A stretch of 64,000 nt of DNA, from NCBI GenBank assembly GCA_963811365.1, contig CAWEQW010000014.1:124001-188000 (forward strand), given 5' to 3'. A program made the translations under genes and the position numbers. Under the pieces are notes generated by a model. That model made no database searches and was not told the origin of the DNA. It was given only the letters and a program-made list of their open reading frames with translations. This DNA comes from CAWEQW01 sp963811365 (GTDB lineage: Bacteria > Actinomycetota > Actinomycetes > Propionibacteriales > Nocardioidaceae). This document shows positions 47,027 through 55,055 of the stretch, one piece after another (position 1 is the stretch's first letter; every line of letters starts with the position of its first letter).

Positions 47027-49333
47027 ATGGGCCGACACGAGCCGACCGGACGCTGGAGCCGCTGGGGGGGCGCCGTGCACCGCCGTCGCTGGCCGATGGT
47101 GGTCGGCTGGCTGGTCCTGCTCGCGATCAGCACACCGCTCCTGTGGTCGCTGACCGGCAACCTGGACTCGGGGGGCTTCGAGGTCCCCGGGTCGCAGTCG
47201 CTGCGGGTCGCCACCCTCAAGCAGACCGCCCTGCCGGGTGAGCACGTGCGTACCAGCGTGCTCGTGCTGCACTCCGACCGGCTCAGGGTCGGCGACCGGA
47301 CGTACACCGCCGCGGTGGACGTGGCCCGCCGTGCGCTGCGCGGCGCCCCCGGCGTCGCCGAGGTCACCGACCCGCTCACCAGCCCGGGCTCGGTCTCCCC
47401 GGACCGGCACACCGCGATCGTCGGCGTCGGCATCGACGAGCGCCAGGACGCCGCCTTCGCGCACGCCGCGACGCTTCAGGAACGCGTGGACCGGGCCCTG
47501 TCCGGTACCACGGTGTCCGGGGACATGGCCGGTGACGCACCGTTCTACGCCGCCTTCCAGGCCACCGCCTCGGCGGACCTGAAGGGTGTCGAGCCGGTGA
47601 TCGCGCCGCTCAGCGCACTGATCCTGGTCGTGGCCCTGGGGGCGGCGCTGCTCGGCCTCGTCCCGCTGCTGGTCGCGGGGCTCGCGCTGGCCGTCTCGCT
47701 CGGCCTGGTCTCGCTGCTGGCCGAGCACACCACCGTCAACATCCTCACGCAGAACATCGCCACGATGATCGGACTCGGTGTCGGCATCGACTACACGCTG
47801 TTCGTGCTCCGACCCTTCCGGCAGGCGCTGCGCCGCACGGGCGACCCGGGCCTCGCGATGGCCGAGGCGATGGCCGAGTGCGGCCGGGGCGTCTCGGTGT
47901 CCGCCCTGACCGTGGTGCTCGCGCTGTCCGGGACGCTGCTGGTCGACGTCCCGGCGTACCGGTCCATGGGGCTCGGGGCCATGGTCGCGGTCGCGGTCGC
48001 CGCGACGGCGTCGCTGACGCTGCTGCCGGCGATGCTGTGCACCCTCGGTCGGCGGGTGGAGCTCGGCAGGCTGCGCACGCCGCGCGGCCACGTCCGGCGG
48101 CGATGGGCGGGGTGGGCGACGTGGCCGGTGCGCCGACCGTGGGTCGCCGCACCGGTGGCCGTGGTCCTCCTCGGCGTGCTGGCCGTCCCCGCGCTGTCGA
48201 TGCGGCTCGGCACGTCCGGGCCTGCCATCCTGCCCGCCGACGCCGCACCGCGGGTGGCGGCCGAACGGCTGGCGGACGGCTTCGGCGGAGGCTCCGCGAG
48301 CCCGGTCGAGGTGGCCCTGCTGCTGCCGTCGGCGCCCGATGCGCCCGCCACCCGGGTCGACATGGCGACCGTGCGGGCGGCGCTGACCGACCGGACCGAG
48401 GTGCTGCGGGTGCTGCCGACCCAGGTGCGCGGGTCGCGGACCCGCACGACTGCTCTGCTCACGGTGGTCACGGACCACGGTCCGCAGTCGGACCAGGTCA
48501 TCGGCCTGGTCAAGGCCCTGCGCAGCGAGCTACCCCGGCTCGTGGACGACGGCACGACCGTGCTCGTCGGCGGGGAGCCCGCCCAGAACGTCGACCTCAA
48601 CGACCAGGTCGGAGGCAGCCTCCCGCTGGTGATCGCCTGGGTCCTGCTGATGTCGTTCACCCTGCTCCTGGTCGCCTTCCGCAGCGTGCTGATCGCAGCC
48701 AAGGCGGTGGCCACCAACCTGCTGTCGGTGCTCGCGACGTACGGCGTCCTCGTGCTGGTGTTCCAGGAGGGACACGGAGCCGCGCTGCTGGCGGTCGCGG
48801 CGCCCGGCTTCATCGAGGTCTTCCTGCCGCTGTTCCTGTTCTGCATCCTGTTCGGGCTGTCCATGGACTACGAGGTGTTCCTGCTCACCGAGGTGCGCGC
48901 CCAGCGGCTGCGTGGTGCCACCTGCACCGAGGCGACCACCCACGCGGTGCGCTCGACGGCCGGGGTCATCACCACCGCGGCGGCGATCATGGTGGTGGTC
49001 TTCACCGGCTTCGCGACCACCAGCCTCACCCCGATCCAGGCCATCGGGTTCGGCCTCGCGGTGGCCGTCCTGATCGACGCCACCGTGGTACGGCTGGTGC
49101 TGGTGCCCGCGGTGCTGGTGCTACTCGGGGAGCGCAACTGGTGGCTGCCGCGCTGGCTGGACACCGTGCTGCCCGGGTCGTCGCAGCCGCGGTCGGCACG
49201 GGTCCGGGTGCCCCGGCAGCACCAGGCGCCGGAGCCCGACCCGGCTCCCTCGCCTCCCCTCGCCCTCACGGACGTGCGGGTCGAGGTGCCCGGTCGCGCG
49301 GTCGCGCGGCACCTCGAGGATGCGCAGCCGTGA
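47027..49333 (+). CDS. MMPL/RND-family exporter of the BGC
   Basis: 768 residues from ATG 47027. Twelve TM helices in two halves, each preceded by a large extracytoplasmic loop. TM1 is PMVVGWLVLLAISTPLLWSL. The proton-relay motif in TM4 is MIGLGVGIDYTLFVL and its partner in TM10 is FGLSMDYEVFLLTEV, as in MmpL and lipid/antibiotic RND transporters. MMPLs move lipids and lipidated metabolites, which agrees with the FAAL in the divergent operon. The C-terminal tail (QHQAPEPDPAPSPPL) is cytoplasmic and Pro-rich. Intact. Confidence 0.92.
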   Translation: MGRHEPTGRWSRWGGAVHRRRWPMVVGWLVLLAISTPLLWSLTGNLDSGGFEVPGSQSLRVATLKQTALPGEHVRTSVLVLHSDRLRVGDRTYTAAVDVARRALRGAPGVAEVTDPLTSPGSVSPDRHTAIVGVGIDERQDAAFAHAATLQERVDRALSGTTVSGDMAGDAPFYAAFQATASADLKGVEPVIAPLSALILVVALGAALLGLVPLLVAGLALAVSLGLVSLLAEHTTVNILTQNIATMIGLGVGIDYTLFVLRPFRQALRRTGDPGLAMAEAMAECGRGVSVSALTVVLALSGTLLVDVPAYRSMGLGAMVAVAVAATASLTLLPAMLCTLGRRVELGRLRTPRGHVRRRWAGWATWPVRRPWVAAPVAVVLLGVLAVPALSMRLGTSGPAILPADAAPRVAAERLADGFGGGSASPVEVALLLPSAPDAPATRVDMATVRAALTDRTEVLRVLPTQVRGSRTRTTALLTVVTDHGPQSDQVIGLVKALRSELPRLVDDGTTVLVGGEPAQNVDLNDQVGGSLPLVIAWVLLMSFTLLLVAFRSVLIAAKAVATNLLSVLATYGVLVLVFQEGHGAALLAVAAPGFIEVFLPLFLFCILFGLSMDYEVFLLTEVRAQRLRGATCTEATTHAVRSTAGVITTAAAIMVVVFTGFATTSLTPIQAIGFGLAVAVLIDATVVRLVLVPAVLVLLGERNWWLPRWLDTVLPGSSQPRSARVRVPRQHQAPEPDPAPSPPLALTDVRVEVPGRAVARHLEDAQP

Positions 49334-49346
49334 GCGGACGTCGCTC

Positions 49347-50300
49347 TCAGCCGGTGACCTCGAACAGCGCGCACTGCCAGTTCAGACCGAAGCCGGCGAT
49401 CGGCACCGCCACCAGCTCACCGCCGCGGGGCCGGCCGGAGCGCAGCAGGTCGTCGAGGTTGACGAAGGCGTCGCCGGCGATCAGGTGCCCGACCTCGGCG
49501 ACGGAGGGCGCGTGCACTCGGGCGTCGTCGATGCCGAGCAGCCGGGCCAGGATCGGTGCGACGCGGACGTTGGTGTTCTGTGGCACGACCCAGTCGATCT
49601 CGCGCGGACTCAGCCCGAGGCGCGTGCAGGCGGCCTCCACCACGGCGCAGGTGTAGGTGAAGAACGCACCGACCGTCTCGTCGTCGTCGGCGTCCACGAG
49701 GCCGCCGTTGGTGAGCTGGTGCACCCCGAGCAGCCGCAGCCGGCCGCGTCGGGTCGACATGGTGCAGGCCACCGCGCCGTCCGAGACCAGGTTGTACGCC
49801 TGCTCGTACGACGCGCCCTGCGGGAACCGGTCGGCGGTCAGGCACAGCACGTCCTCGAGGTCCGGCTCGGTGAGCATCAGCGCGCGGGCCACCCGGAGGC
49901 CGCCGAGCAGCCCGGTGCAGGCCTGCTGGCCGATGCCGAGGACCATCGCGCCGGGCCGACCGAGGTCGGCCTGCAGCCGGCTGCCCGGGTAGCGCATCAG
50001 GTGCTTCACGTCGCCGCTGGCCCGGAAGTCCGCCTCGTCGCCGGTGTTCGCGCTGCCCGGCAGGCAGGTCGCCCAGACGATGCCACCCAGGACCTCCGGC
50101 AGCGGCCCGAGTCCCGCCACCGCGCGGACGGCGAGGTCGTAGGCCGTCGTGTCCGGGGCGCAGGTGTGGTGCCCGGCGAAGCCGGCGTCGCGCAGCTGCG
50201 CGGGGGTCGAGACCACCAGCCCGGCCGCGTGCGCCTGCTCCACGTCACGGGTAGTGTCCCCCAGCGCCCAGGAGATCCGGTGCAGGTAGACGTCAGGCAC
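49347..50300 (-). CDS. KAS III-like thiolase-fold protein with altered catalytic residues
   Basis: 317 residues, full length for FabH-type proteins. Nucleophile Cys-128 is in GIGQQACTGLLGG. In FabH the other two residues are His in PHQAN and Asn in YGNTS. Here the corresponding stretches are VVPQNTNVRV (Gln-241 in place of His) and AEVGHLIAGDAFVN (His-272 where Asn is expected). Decarboxylative condensation needs His-Asn, so this may instead be an acyltransferase that forms an ester, amide or C-C bond without decarboxylation, as CerJ-type homologues do. Alignment was by eye. Last gene of BGC operon B, overlapping carrier protein 2 by eight bases. Confidence 0.82.
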   Translation of the reverse strand: MPDVYLHRISWALGDTTRDVEQAHAAGLVVSTPAQLRDAGFAGHHTCAPDTTAYDLAVRAVAGLGPLPEVLGGIVWATCLPGSANTGDEADFRASGDVKHLMRYPGSRLQADLGRPGAMVLGIGQQACTGLLGGLRVARALMLTEPDLEDVLCLTADRFPQGASYEQAYNLVSDGAVACTMSTRRGRLRLLGVHQLTNGGLVDADDDETVGAFFTYTCAVVEAACTRLGLSPREIDWVVPQNTNVRVAPILARLLGIDDARVHAPSVAEVGHLIAGDAFVNLDDLLRSGRPRGGELVAVPIAGFGLNWQCALFEVTG

Positions 50301-50523
50301 GGGACTCCACCAGGTCGACCACGTCGCCCACGGTGCGCAGCCGCTGCACGTCGGTGTGGTCGAACCGGACCCGGAACTCGTCCTGCAGCTCGAGGACCAG
50401 CTCCACCAGCACGAACGAGTCGACGGCCAGCTCGGCGAGCTCGGTGTCCGGCCCCACCCGCTCGCGCGGCCGGCGCAGCACCTCGGCGACCCGTTCGAGG
50501 ACCCGGTCCGCCAGGGCGCTCAC
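50293..50523 (-). CDS. acyl carrier protein (BGC carrier 2)
   Basis: 76 residues from GTG 50523, the compact four-helix carrier fold with phosphopantetheine Ser in TELAELAVDSFVLVELVLEL (about residue 36). GTG overlaps the ferritin-like stop and the 3' end overlaps the KAS III-like start, so it is probably the carrier that the condensing-type enzyme uses. The helix-2 sequence FVLVELVLELQDEF is standard for type II ACPs. Confidence 0.9.
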   Translation of the reverse strand: MSALADRVLERVAEVLRRPRERVGPDTELAELAVDSFVLVELVLELQDEFRVRFDHTDVQRLRTVGDVVDLVESRA

Positions 50524-51194
50524 CGCGCACCACCGGCGCGCTGGAGCAGGAATCCGAGCCGGTCCTCGTGCTCGCGCAGCGTGGCCGCGTAGACCTCGCG
50601 GTCGGCGTCCTGGTATCGGCGTACCGTGCACCGGACGTGCTCGGCGCCGTACTCCCCCTCCATGTCCCTCAGCGCCCGGCGCACCCAGGCGATGTGCCAG
50701 CGCTCGTCGACCATGATCGTGCCCAGGGTCCGGGCCACCGCCGGCTCGATGCCTGGGACGGCGAGATGCCGGGCGTACTGGTTGACCACGCGCCGCTCGA
50801 AGACGGAGGTGACCGCCAGCACCTCCATGAGGTTCGCCGGGAGTCCGGCGGCGGCGAGGTACTGGTCCTGGTAGGAGACCCCGAGCTTGAGCGCGCTGGC
50901 GCCCAGCTCGCTGATGCAGTCGGTCCAGTACCGCGCGTGCTGGGCCTCGTCGGCGAAGTGCCGGGTCAGGTCCTCCTGCACCGGACCCGGCGGCTGGGCG
51001 CGCGCCAGCCGGCCGAAGAACAGCGCGCCGCTGATCTCCGAGCTGCGGTAGTAGCTGAGCAGCCACCGCTGCGTGTCGCCGAGCGCGGTGCGCGCGGGCG
51101 CCAGCTCCGGGTCGCCGAGGACCGGGTCGGGCAGCCCGCCGTCCTCGAGGCGCCGCTCGATCTCGTCCTGGGTCAGCTGGGTCGTCCGGCTCAT
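50520..51194 (-). CDS. ferritin-like diiron protein
   Basis: 224 residues, all-helical. Metal-ligand pattern of a four-helix diiron site: Glu-53 in SSEISGALFF, ExxH at 83-86 (DEAQHARYW), Glu-133 in SVFERRVVNQY, ExxH at 164-167 (DERWHIAW). The same E/ExxH/E/ExxH set is found in ferritin-like oxidases, desaturases and related biosynthetic oxygenases. It is not a ferritin cage protein by context. Overlaps the PPTase and carrier 2 genes by four bases each. Substrate is probably carrier-bound. Confidence 0.85.
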   Translation of the reverse strand: MSRTTQLTQDEIERRLEDGGLPDPVLGDPELAPARTALGDTQRWLLSYYRSSEISGALFFGRLARAQPPGPVQEDLTRHFADEAQHARYWTDCISELGASALKLGVSYQDQYLAAAGLPANLMEVLAVTSVFERRVVNQYARHLAVPGIEPAVARTLGTIMVDERWHIAWVRRALRDMEGEYGAEHVRCTVRRYQDADREVYAATLREHEDRLGFLLQRAGGAR

Positions 51195-51814
51195 GCCGAC
51201 GTCCTCTCGGGTAGCGCGATCGCGAGCAGCAGGCCGGGCAGGAGGAAGGACCGGAAACCGAACCGCCGCCGGCCGCGGGTTGCGACGCCTTCGGTGCCGC
51301 CCGGGGTGTGGCAGATCTCGGAGACCCGGTAGTCACGCAGCAGCAGCCCGGCATTGTCGAGGTCGGCCTTGAACACCGCCTCCTTCACCGTCCAGAGCTG
51401 CTGGAGCGCGCCCGGGTCGCCGGCCTGCTCCCGGTCTGCCAGGAAGTAGCGGGCCGTGCGCGGGTCCACGGTCCGGGGAAGCTCGACGTCCACGCCGACC
51501 CCGGCGGCCGGGCAGGACCGCACGCCGACGGCGACCGCGCAGCCGGCACTGTGCGAGAGCGACAGCGCTGGGTGCGGGAACCGGACCGTGAGCGGGTCGG
51601 AGCGGTCGCCGCGCTTGTCCAGCACCCGGGCCAGAGCCGAGCGGCCGAGGCGGAACTCGTGCTCGCGGTAGCCGCCGGACCCGGCCGCCGCCATCGCGAC
51701 CGCGACGTGCAGCGTGTCGCCGAGGAGGCCCTCGAGCGTGGCCTCCAGGCTCTGCGCGGCACGAGCCGTGTCGCGGCCGGCGAGCGGGTGCGGGAGGAGG
51801 TCAGGCCGGGACAC
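51191..51814 (-). CDS. 4'-phosphopantetheinyl transferase (Sfp/AcpS-like)
   Basis: 207 residues from GTG 51814. Shows the two diagnostic motifs: GVGVDVELPR (Mg-binding Asp/Glu) and LWTVKEAVFKADLDN (WxxKEA/K). ALSLSHSAGCAVAVGV supplies the first conserved block. It would activate the three cluster carrier proteins from CoA. A dedicated PPTase indicates a self-contained pathway. Overlaps the ferritin-like gene by four bases and the SDR gene by 14. Confidence 0.92.
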   Translation of the reverse strand: MSRPDLLPHPLAGRDTARAAQSLEATLEGLLGDTLHVAVAMAAAGSGGYREHEFRLGRSALARVLDKRGDRSDPLTVRFPHPALSLSHSAGCAVAVGVRSCPAAGVGVDVELPRTVDPRTARYFLADREQAGDPGALQQLWTVKEAVFKADLDNAGLLLRDYRVSEICHTPGGTEGVATRGRRRFGFRSFLLPGLLLAIALPERTSA

Positions 51815-52892
51815 GCGAGCCCTCCCGCCGGAGCAGCGCCTCGCAGGTGGCCGCGAACACGGCCGCGGCGTCGTCCGGCCGGTAGCCGGGCAACAGCCGG
51901 CGCAGCGCGTCGTTGCCGACCTGCTTGGGCACGTAGAGCTGGCGGGCGAACGGCAGCAGGCTGCCGAGCGCCTGCCCGAGCACCCCGCCGCCGAACGAGC
52001 CGACCCCCTCGGCCAGCAGACCGAAGGCCGTCAGGTCGGCGAAGCGCGGCGGGCGTACGCCGCGGGCCCGGAAGCCGGGGTCCGCGGAGAACACCTCGAG
52101 CGCGACCCGGACCGCCTCACCGAGCGTCAGCGAGTCCTGGGCCCGGTGCGCCACGTGCACGAAACCGCTCGCACGGGTGCGCACAGCCGCCTGGAGCGCG
52201 CTGGCGACCAGATCCCCGGTGACCAGGTAGAGCGGTGTGGCCGGGTCACCGGGCATCAGGCTCAGCAGGCCGTGGCGCAGCAGGGCCAGCGTGTTGTGCA
52301 CCGCGTTGTGGGTGCCGGCCATGCCGGAGGAGTCGTCCGCCGCGACCGTGGACAGCCGCAGCACGGCGACCGGGACGTCGAGGCCCGCGCCCAGGGTGAG
52401 CTGCTCGGCCCGCCACTTCGACCGCTCGTACTCGTTCGCGAACCCGGCCGCGGAGTCGAGCGGGGCCTCCTCGACCGCCCCGGTCCGCAGTCCCGACGCA
52501 TACACGGTGCTCGCCAGCACCAGGCTCCGCAGCCGGGTGCAGCGGCCGGCCAGCTCGAGCACCCGTCCGGTGCCGGCACGGTTGACCGCGTCTGCGTCGA
52601 CGGCGGAGACCGCGAAGGAGGTGACTGCAGCCAGGTGCACGATGCCGGACAGCGCCGCGGGGTCGACCCGGGCGAACGGATCGGGGTCGCGCAGGTCGCC
52701 ACCGGCGAGCCGCACCCGGCCGCTCGCCAGCTCCCGCGACGTGACGGTCCCGCCCAGCCGGTCCAGCGCGGACGCGGTGTCGCGGGCGCGGGTCCACAGC
52801 AGCAGGTCGTCGTCACCGGCGGCCAGCAGGTGCCGCACCAGCAGCCGCCCGACGTACCCGTCCGCACCGGTCACCAGCAGTCGCTCACGCAT
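51801..52892 (-). CDS. thioester-reductase-like extended SDR
   Basis: 363 residues from MRERLLVTGADGYVGRLLVR (NADPH-binding TGxxGxxG). HLAAVTSFAVSAVDADAVNR, VLASTVYASG and NEYERSKWRAEQL (Tyr-x-x-x-Lys) follow the pattern of the NAD_binding_4/thioester reductase group that reduces carrier-bound acyl thioesters to aldehydes or alcohols. The catalytic Thr/Ser, Tyr and Lys are present. A stand-alone form next to carrier proteins suggests reductive release or an intermediate aldehyde. A generic epimerase/dehydratase role is the alternative. Confidence 0.8.
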   Translation of the reverse strand: MRERLLVTGADGYVGRLLVRHLLAAGDDDLLLWTRARDTASALDRLGGTVTSRELASGRVRLAGGDLRDPDPFARVDPAALSGIVHLAAVTSFAVSAVDADAVNRAGTGRVLELAGRCTRLRSLVLASTVYASGLRTGAVEEAPLDSAAGFANEYERSKWRAEQLTLGAGLDVPVAVLRLSTVAADDSSGMAGTHNAVHNTLALLRHGLLSLMPGDPATPLYLVTGDLVASALQAAVRTRASGFVHVAHRAQDSLTLGEAVRVALEVFSADPGFRARGVRPPRFADLTAFGLLAEGVGSFGGGVLGQALGSLLPFARQLYVPKQVGNDALRRLLPGYRPDDAAAVFAATCEALLRREGSRVPA

Positions 52893-53757
52893 GCGCCGGC
52901 GCCCCCGCCCCGGCCGCGGCCATCGGGTCGGGCCAGGACACCGGGTCCGGACCCCACCGCTCGGAGACCACCGCGAGCCAGCGCTCCAGCCCGAGGGCCA
53001 CGCAGCCGGACTGCGCCGGCTCGCCGTCACGGCTGATCGCGAAGGCGTCGCCGAAGTGCTCGTGGTGCCGGTTGACCGAGGCGACCGCGAGGTCATCGAC
53101 CACCGACTCGTCCTTGACCGGCTGCAGCCGCTGGTACAGGTAGCCGCCGTGACGGGCCGGCTGGAAGAACGGGTCGGTGGCGCCGACCCAGTCCTGCCGA
53201 AGGCCGAGGCCGGCCGACAGCCGCTCGACGAGGGCGCGACCGCGCTCCAGCAGGTCAGTGACCTCCTCGCCCGTGCCGACGCAGACCACCTCGCGCATGC
53301 TGAACGCCCATTGCCGCCGCAGGGGCACGAAGTGGCTCTCCCGCCGGAAGCAGGTCGCCCGCGTCGTCACCAGGGCCCGCTCCGCGAGGGGTCCGCTGAG
53401 CGACGGGTACACCGGATAGCAGGCGGCCGGCGTCAGCGCGTGCTCGACGGCGGCGTGCTCCCGGAGCGGCAGCGTGCGGGTCGCCGGCGTGCACCCGGCG
53501 GCGAACCGCTCGGTGGCCGCGTCGTCGTCCGGCAGGCTGACCGGGAGCGTCATCAGGTGCGGGAAGGAGCGGAAGTAGTCGATCCGGGCCAGGTCCACGA
53601 CCGCCACCACAGGCGGGTAGAGCCGCTCGACCGCCGACCACGTCGTCGCTTCGGCGACCACCGCCGCGTCCAGGCGCTGCATCCAGGCGAGCGCGGGTCC
53701 GGCCAGGGCGACGGTGCCGTGTGACATCGCGGTGACGCCGTGCGGGAGGCGGGCCAT
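52885..53757 (-). CDS. amino acid:[carrier protein] ligase (class II aaRS-like, SerRS-type)
   Basis: 290 residues, far shorter than a real seryl-tRNA synthetase and lacking its tRNA-binding coiled coil. Class II motif 2 is CFRRESHFVPLRRQWAFSMR, motif 3 is ALGLERWLAVVSERW. Cys-113 (TPAACYPVYP), Glu-156 (SMREVV) and Cys-252 (QSGCVALGLE) sit where the Bradyrhizobium/Agrobacterium amino acid:carrier protein ligases bind catalytic zinc. Those enzymes activate Gly or Ala and load it on a dedicated carrier protein. The gene lies next to carrier 3, its likely partner. ATG 53757 is chosen; ATG 53727 is possible. Amino-acid choice cannot be read reliably. Confidence 0.85.
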   Translation of the reverse strand: MARLPHGVTAMSHGTVALAGPALAWMQRLDAAVVAEATTWSAVERLYPPVVAVVDLARIDYFRSFPHLMTLPVSLPDDDAATERFAAGCTPATRTLPLREHAAVEHALTPAACYPVYPSLSGPLAERALVTTRATCFRRESHFVPLRRQWAFSMREVVCVGTGEEVTDLLERGRALVERLSAGLGLRQDWVGATDPFFQPARHGGYLYQRLQPVKDESVVDDLAVASVNRHHEHFGDAFAISRDGEPAQSGCVALGLERWLAVVSERWGPDPVSWPDPMAAAGAGAPAHA

Positions 53758-53758
53758 C

Positions 53759-54007
53759 TCACTGCTCCGAGTCGAGGAACGCCTCGACGATCGTGTCGAT
53801 GCTGCGGAACGAACCCGGGCCCATCCGCCGTACGTCGACCGGGGCGCAACGCAGCGACTCGAGGAGCAGCAGCATGTCCACGAGGTGCAGCGAGGTGACC
53901 AGACGGTCGCCGAGCAGTGGTGTCTCGTCGGTCAGCGCGGTGGGGTCCAGCCCCGGGTTGCGCTCCAGCACGAACCTGCGCAGCGCCACCCGAGCCTCGC
54001 CGCTCAC
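53759..54007 (-). CDS. carrier protein (BGC carrier 3) with atypical TSL site
   Basis: 82 residues from GTG 54007, overlapping the AurF-like stop. LDPTALTDETPLLGDRLVTS followed by LHLVDMLLLLES fits helices 1-2 of a carrier protein, with Ser at about residue 43 in VTSLHLVD, but Thr replaces the near-universal Asp before the Ser. IDTIVEAFLDSEQ closes helix 4. It lies 1 bp from the amino acid:carrier protein ligase, so it probably receives the activated amino acid. The changed DSL motif may tune recognition by the PPTase or ligase. Confidence 0.78.
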   Translation of the reverse strand: MSGEARVALRRFVLERNPGLDPTALTDETPLLGDRLVTSLHLVDMLLLLESLRCAPVDVRRMGPGSFRSIDTIVEAFLDSEQ

Positions 54008-54891
54008 AGGACCACCGGCCCGGTCACGATGCCGCTGCGGGCCAGGAAGGCGAGACAGCGGCGGCTCAGCGCGGCGCGCTGGGCCCGGGCGTAGGCGGAC
54101 CCGTGCGCCTCGGCCGCCAGCCCCCACGGGTCCGGCAGCCCGGCGTCCCGGTAGACCTGCGGGTTGTAGAACGTGCGCCACATCGCCTGCAGGAAGCCGA
54201 CCAGCGCGGCGCCGGCGTGCTCCCGCAGGCTGTCGCTCCAGACGTCGCGTCCCTCGTTCCAGAGCCGGCTCACCATGGTTCGGCCGAAAGCGAGGTGCCG
54301 CCTCTCCTCGTGGTGGTGGTTCGCGTTGATCCAACGGGCGACCGGGTGCACCGACGGGTCACCGGCGGTGATCCGGTTCAGCGCGTCGACGACGTCCTCG
54401 AACAGGTATACCCGGGCGAAGAACAGGAAGTCCGCGCACTCCTCCGGGTCGCCGCCCAACGAGAGCATCCGGTCCGGGTAGAGGCCGCCGCCGTACCGGC
54501 GGCAGAACTCCGCGAAGTACACGCTGTGCTTGTTCTCCTCGTCGAGCATGTGGTGCAGGTACGGCGTGACGTCCTCGTGGCCGGGCGCGTTGAGCCGGGC
54601 GGTGATGCCCTGCATGAGGCCCGTCTCGCCGTGGATGTTGGCGCTGAAGAAGGCGACCGCGTCCCAGAAGCTGACCAGCCTCCGGGTGTCGTCGTCGAGC
54701 TCGCGCCACGTCGCCGTGCCCTTGAGGGACACGACCGGCTCGCTGGTGAACCACTGGTGCCGGTCCACGGCGGCGGGCCAGTCGTCGAAGGAGAAGCCCG
54801 GCTGGTACTCGGCGACGGACTTCCGGCACAGCCGCCCGACGAGGGCGGCCACCTCCTCGTCGGTGCGGGTCAGCAGCGGGGTGTGCGACAT
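54004..54891 (-). CDS. AurF/CmlI-like diiron oxygenase
   Basis: 295 residues. All seven AurF-type iron ligands can be placed: Glu-89 (ANIHGETGL), Glu-119/His-122 (DEENKHSVYF), Glu-165 (YLFEDVVDAL), His-192, Glu-196 and His-199 (NHHHEERRHLAFGR). AurF and CmlI oxidise arylamines to nitro compounds; relatives make N-hydroxy, nitroso or hydroxylated carrier-bound amino acids. First gene of BGC operon B, upstream of the amino-acid loading pair, so oxygenation of a carrier-bound aminoacyl group is plausible. It starts 54 bp from the palindrome at 54945-54974. Intact. Confidence 0.9.
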   Translation of the reverse strand: MSHTPLLTRTDEEVAALVGRLCRKSVAEYQPGFSFDDWPAAVDRHQWFTSEPVVSLKGTATWRELDDDTRRLVSFWDAVAFFSANIHGETGLMQGITARLNAPGHEDVTPYLHHMLDEENKHSVYFAEFCRRYGGGLYPDRMLSLGGDPEECADFLFFARVYLFEDVVDALNRITAGDPSVHPVARWINANHHHEERRHLAFGRTMVSRLWNEGRDVWSDSLREHAGAALVGFLQAMWRTFYNPQVYRDAGLPDPWGLAAEAHGSAYARAQRAALSRRCLAFLARSGIVTGPVVL

Positions 54892-54944
54892 GTGCTCTCC
54901 CTGCGGGTCGGGCGTCTGACCTACCAGGGGTGCCGGCAGGGGCT

Positions 54945-54974
54945 CCTGATACGTCCGTTCCCCGGGGTATCAGG
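54945..54974. promoter_or_regulatory. 30-bp palindrome in divergent promoter region 2 of the BGC
   Basis: 8-bp arms CCTGATAC and GTATCAGG around 14 bases. The half-sites TGATAC and GTATCA have exactly the same 14-base spacing as at 46936-46961, while the spacer sequences differ. It lies 54 bp from the AurF-like start and 82 bp from the DUF3419 start. It also reads CTGATA-N16-TATCAG on both strands, the same geometry as a -35/-10 pair. Confidence 0.8.
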
Positions 54975-55055
54975 GCACGGCCCCGGCGCCTCTCTTGGAG
55001 CGCGGCGGCCCGCCGGCCGCAGGACCCCGTCACCTCTCAGAGACCCGGAGCCGAC

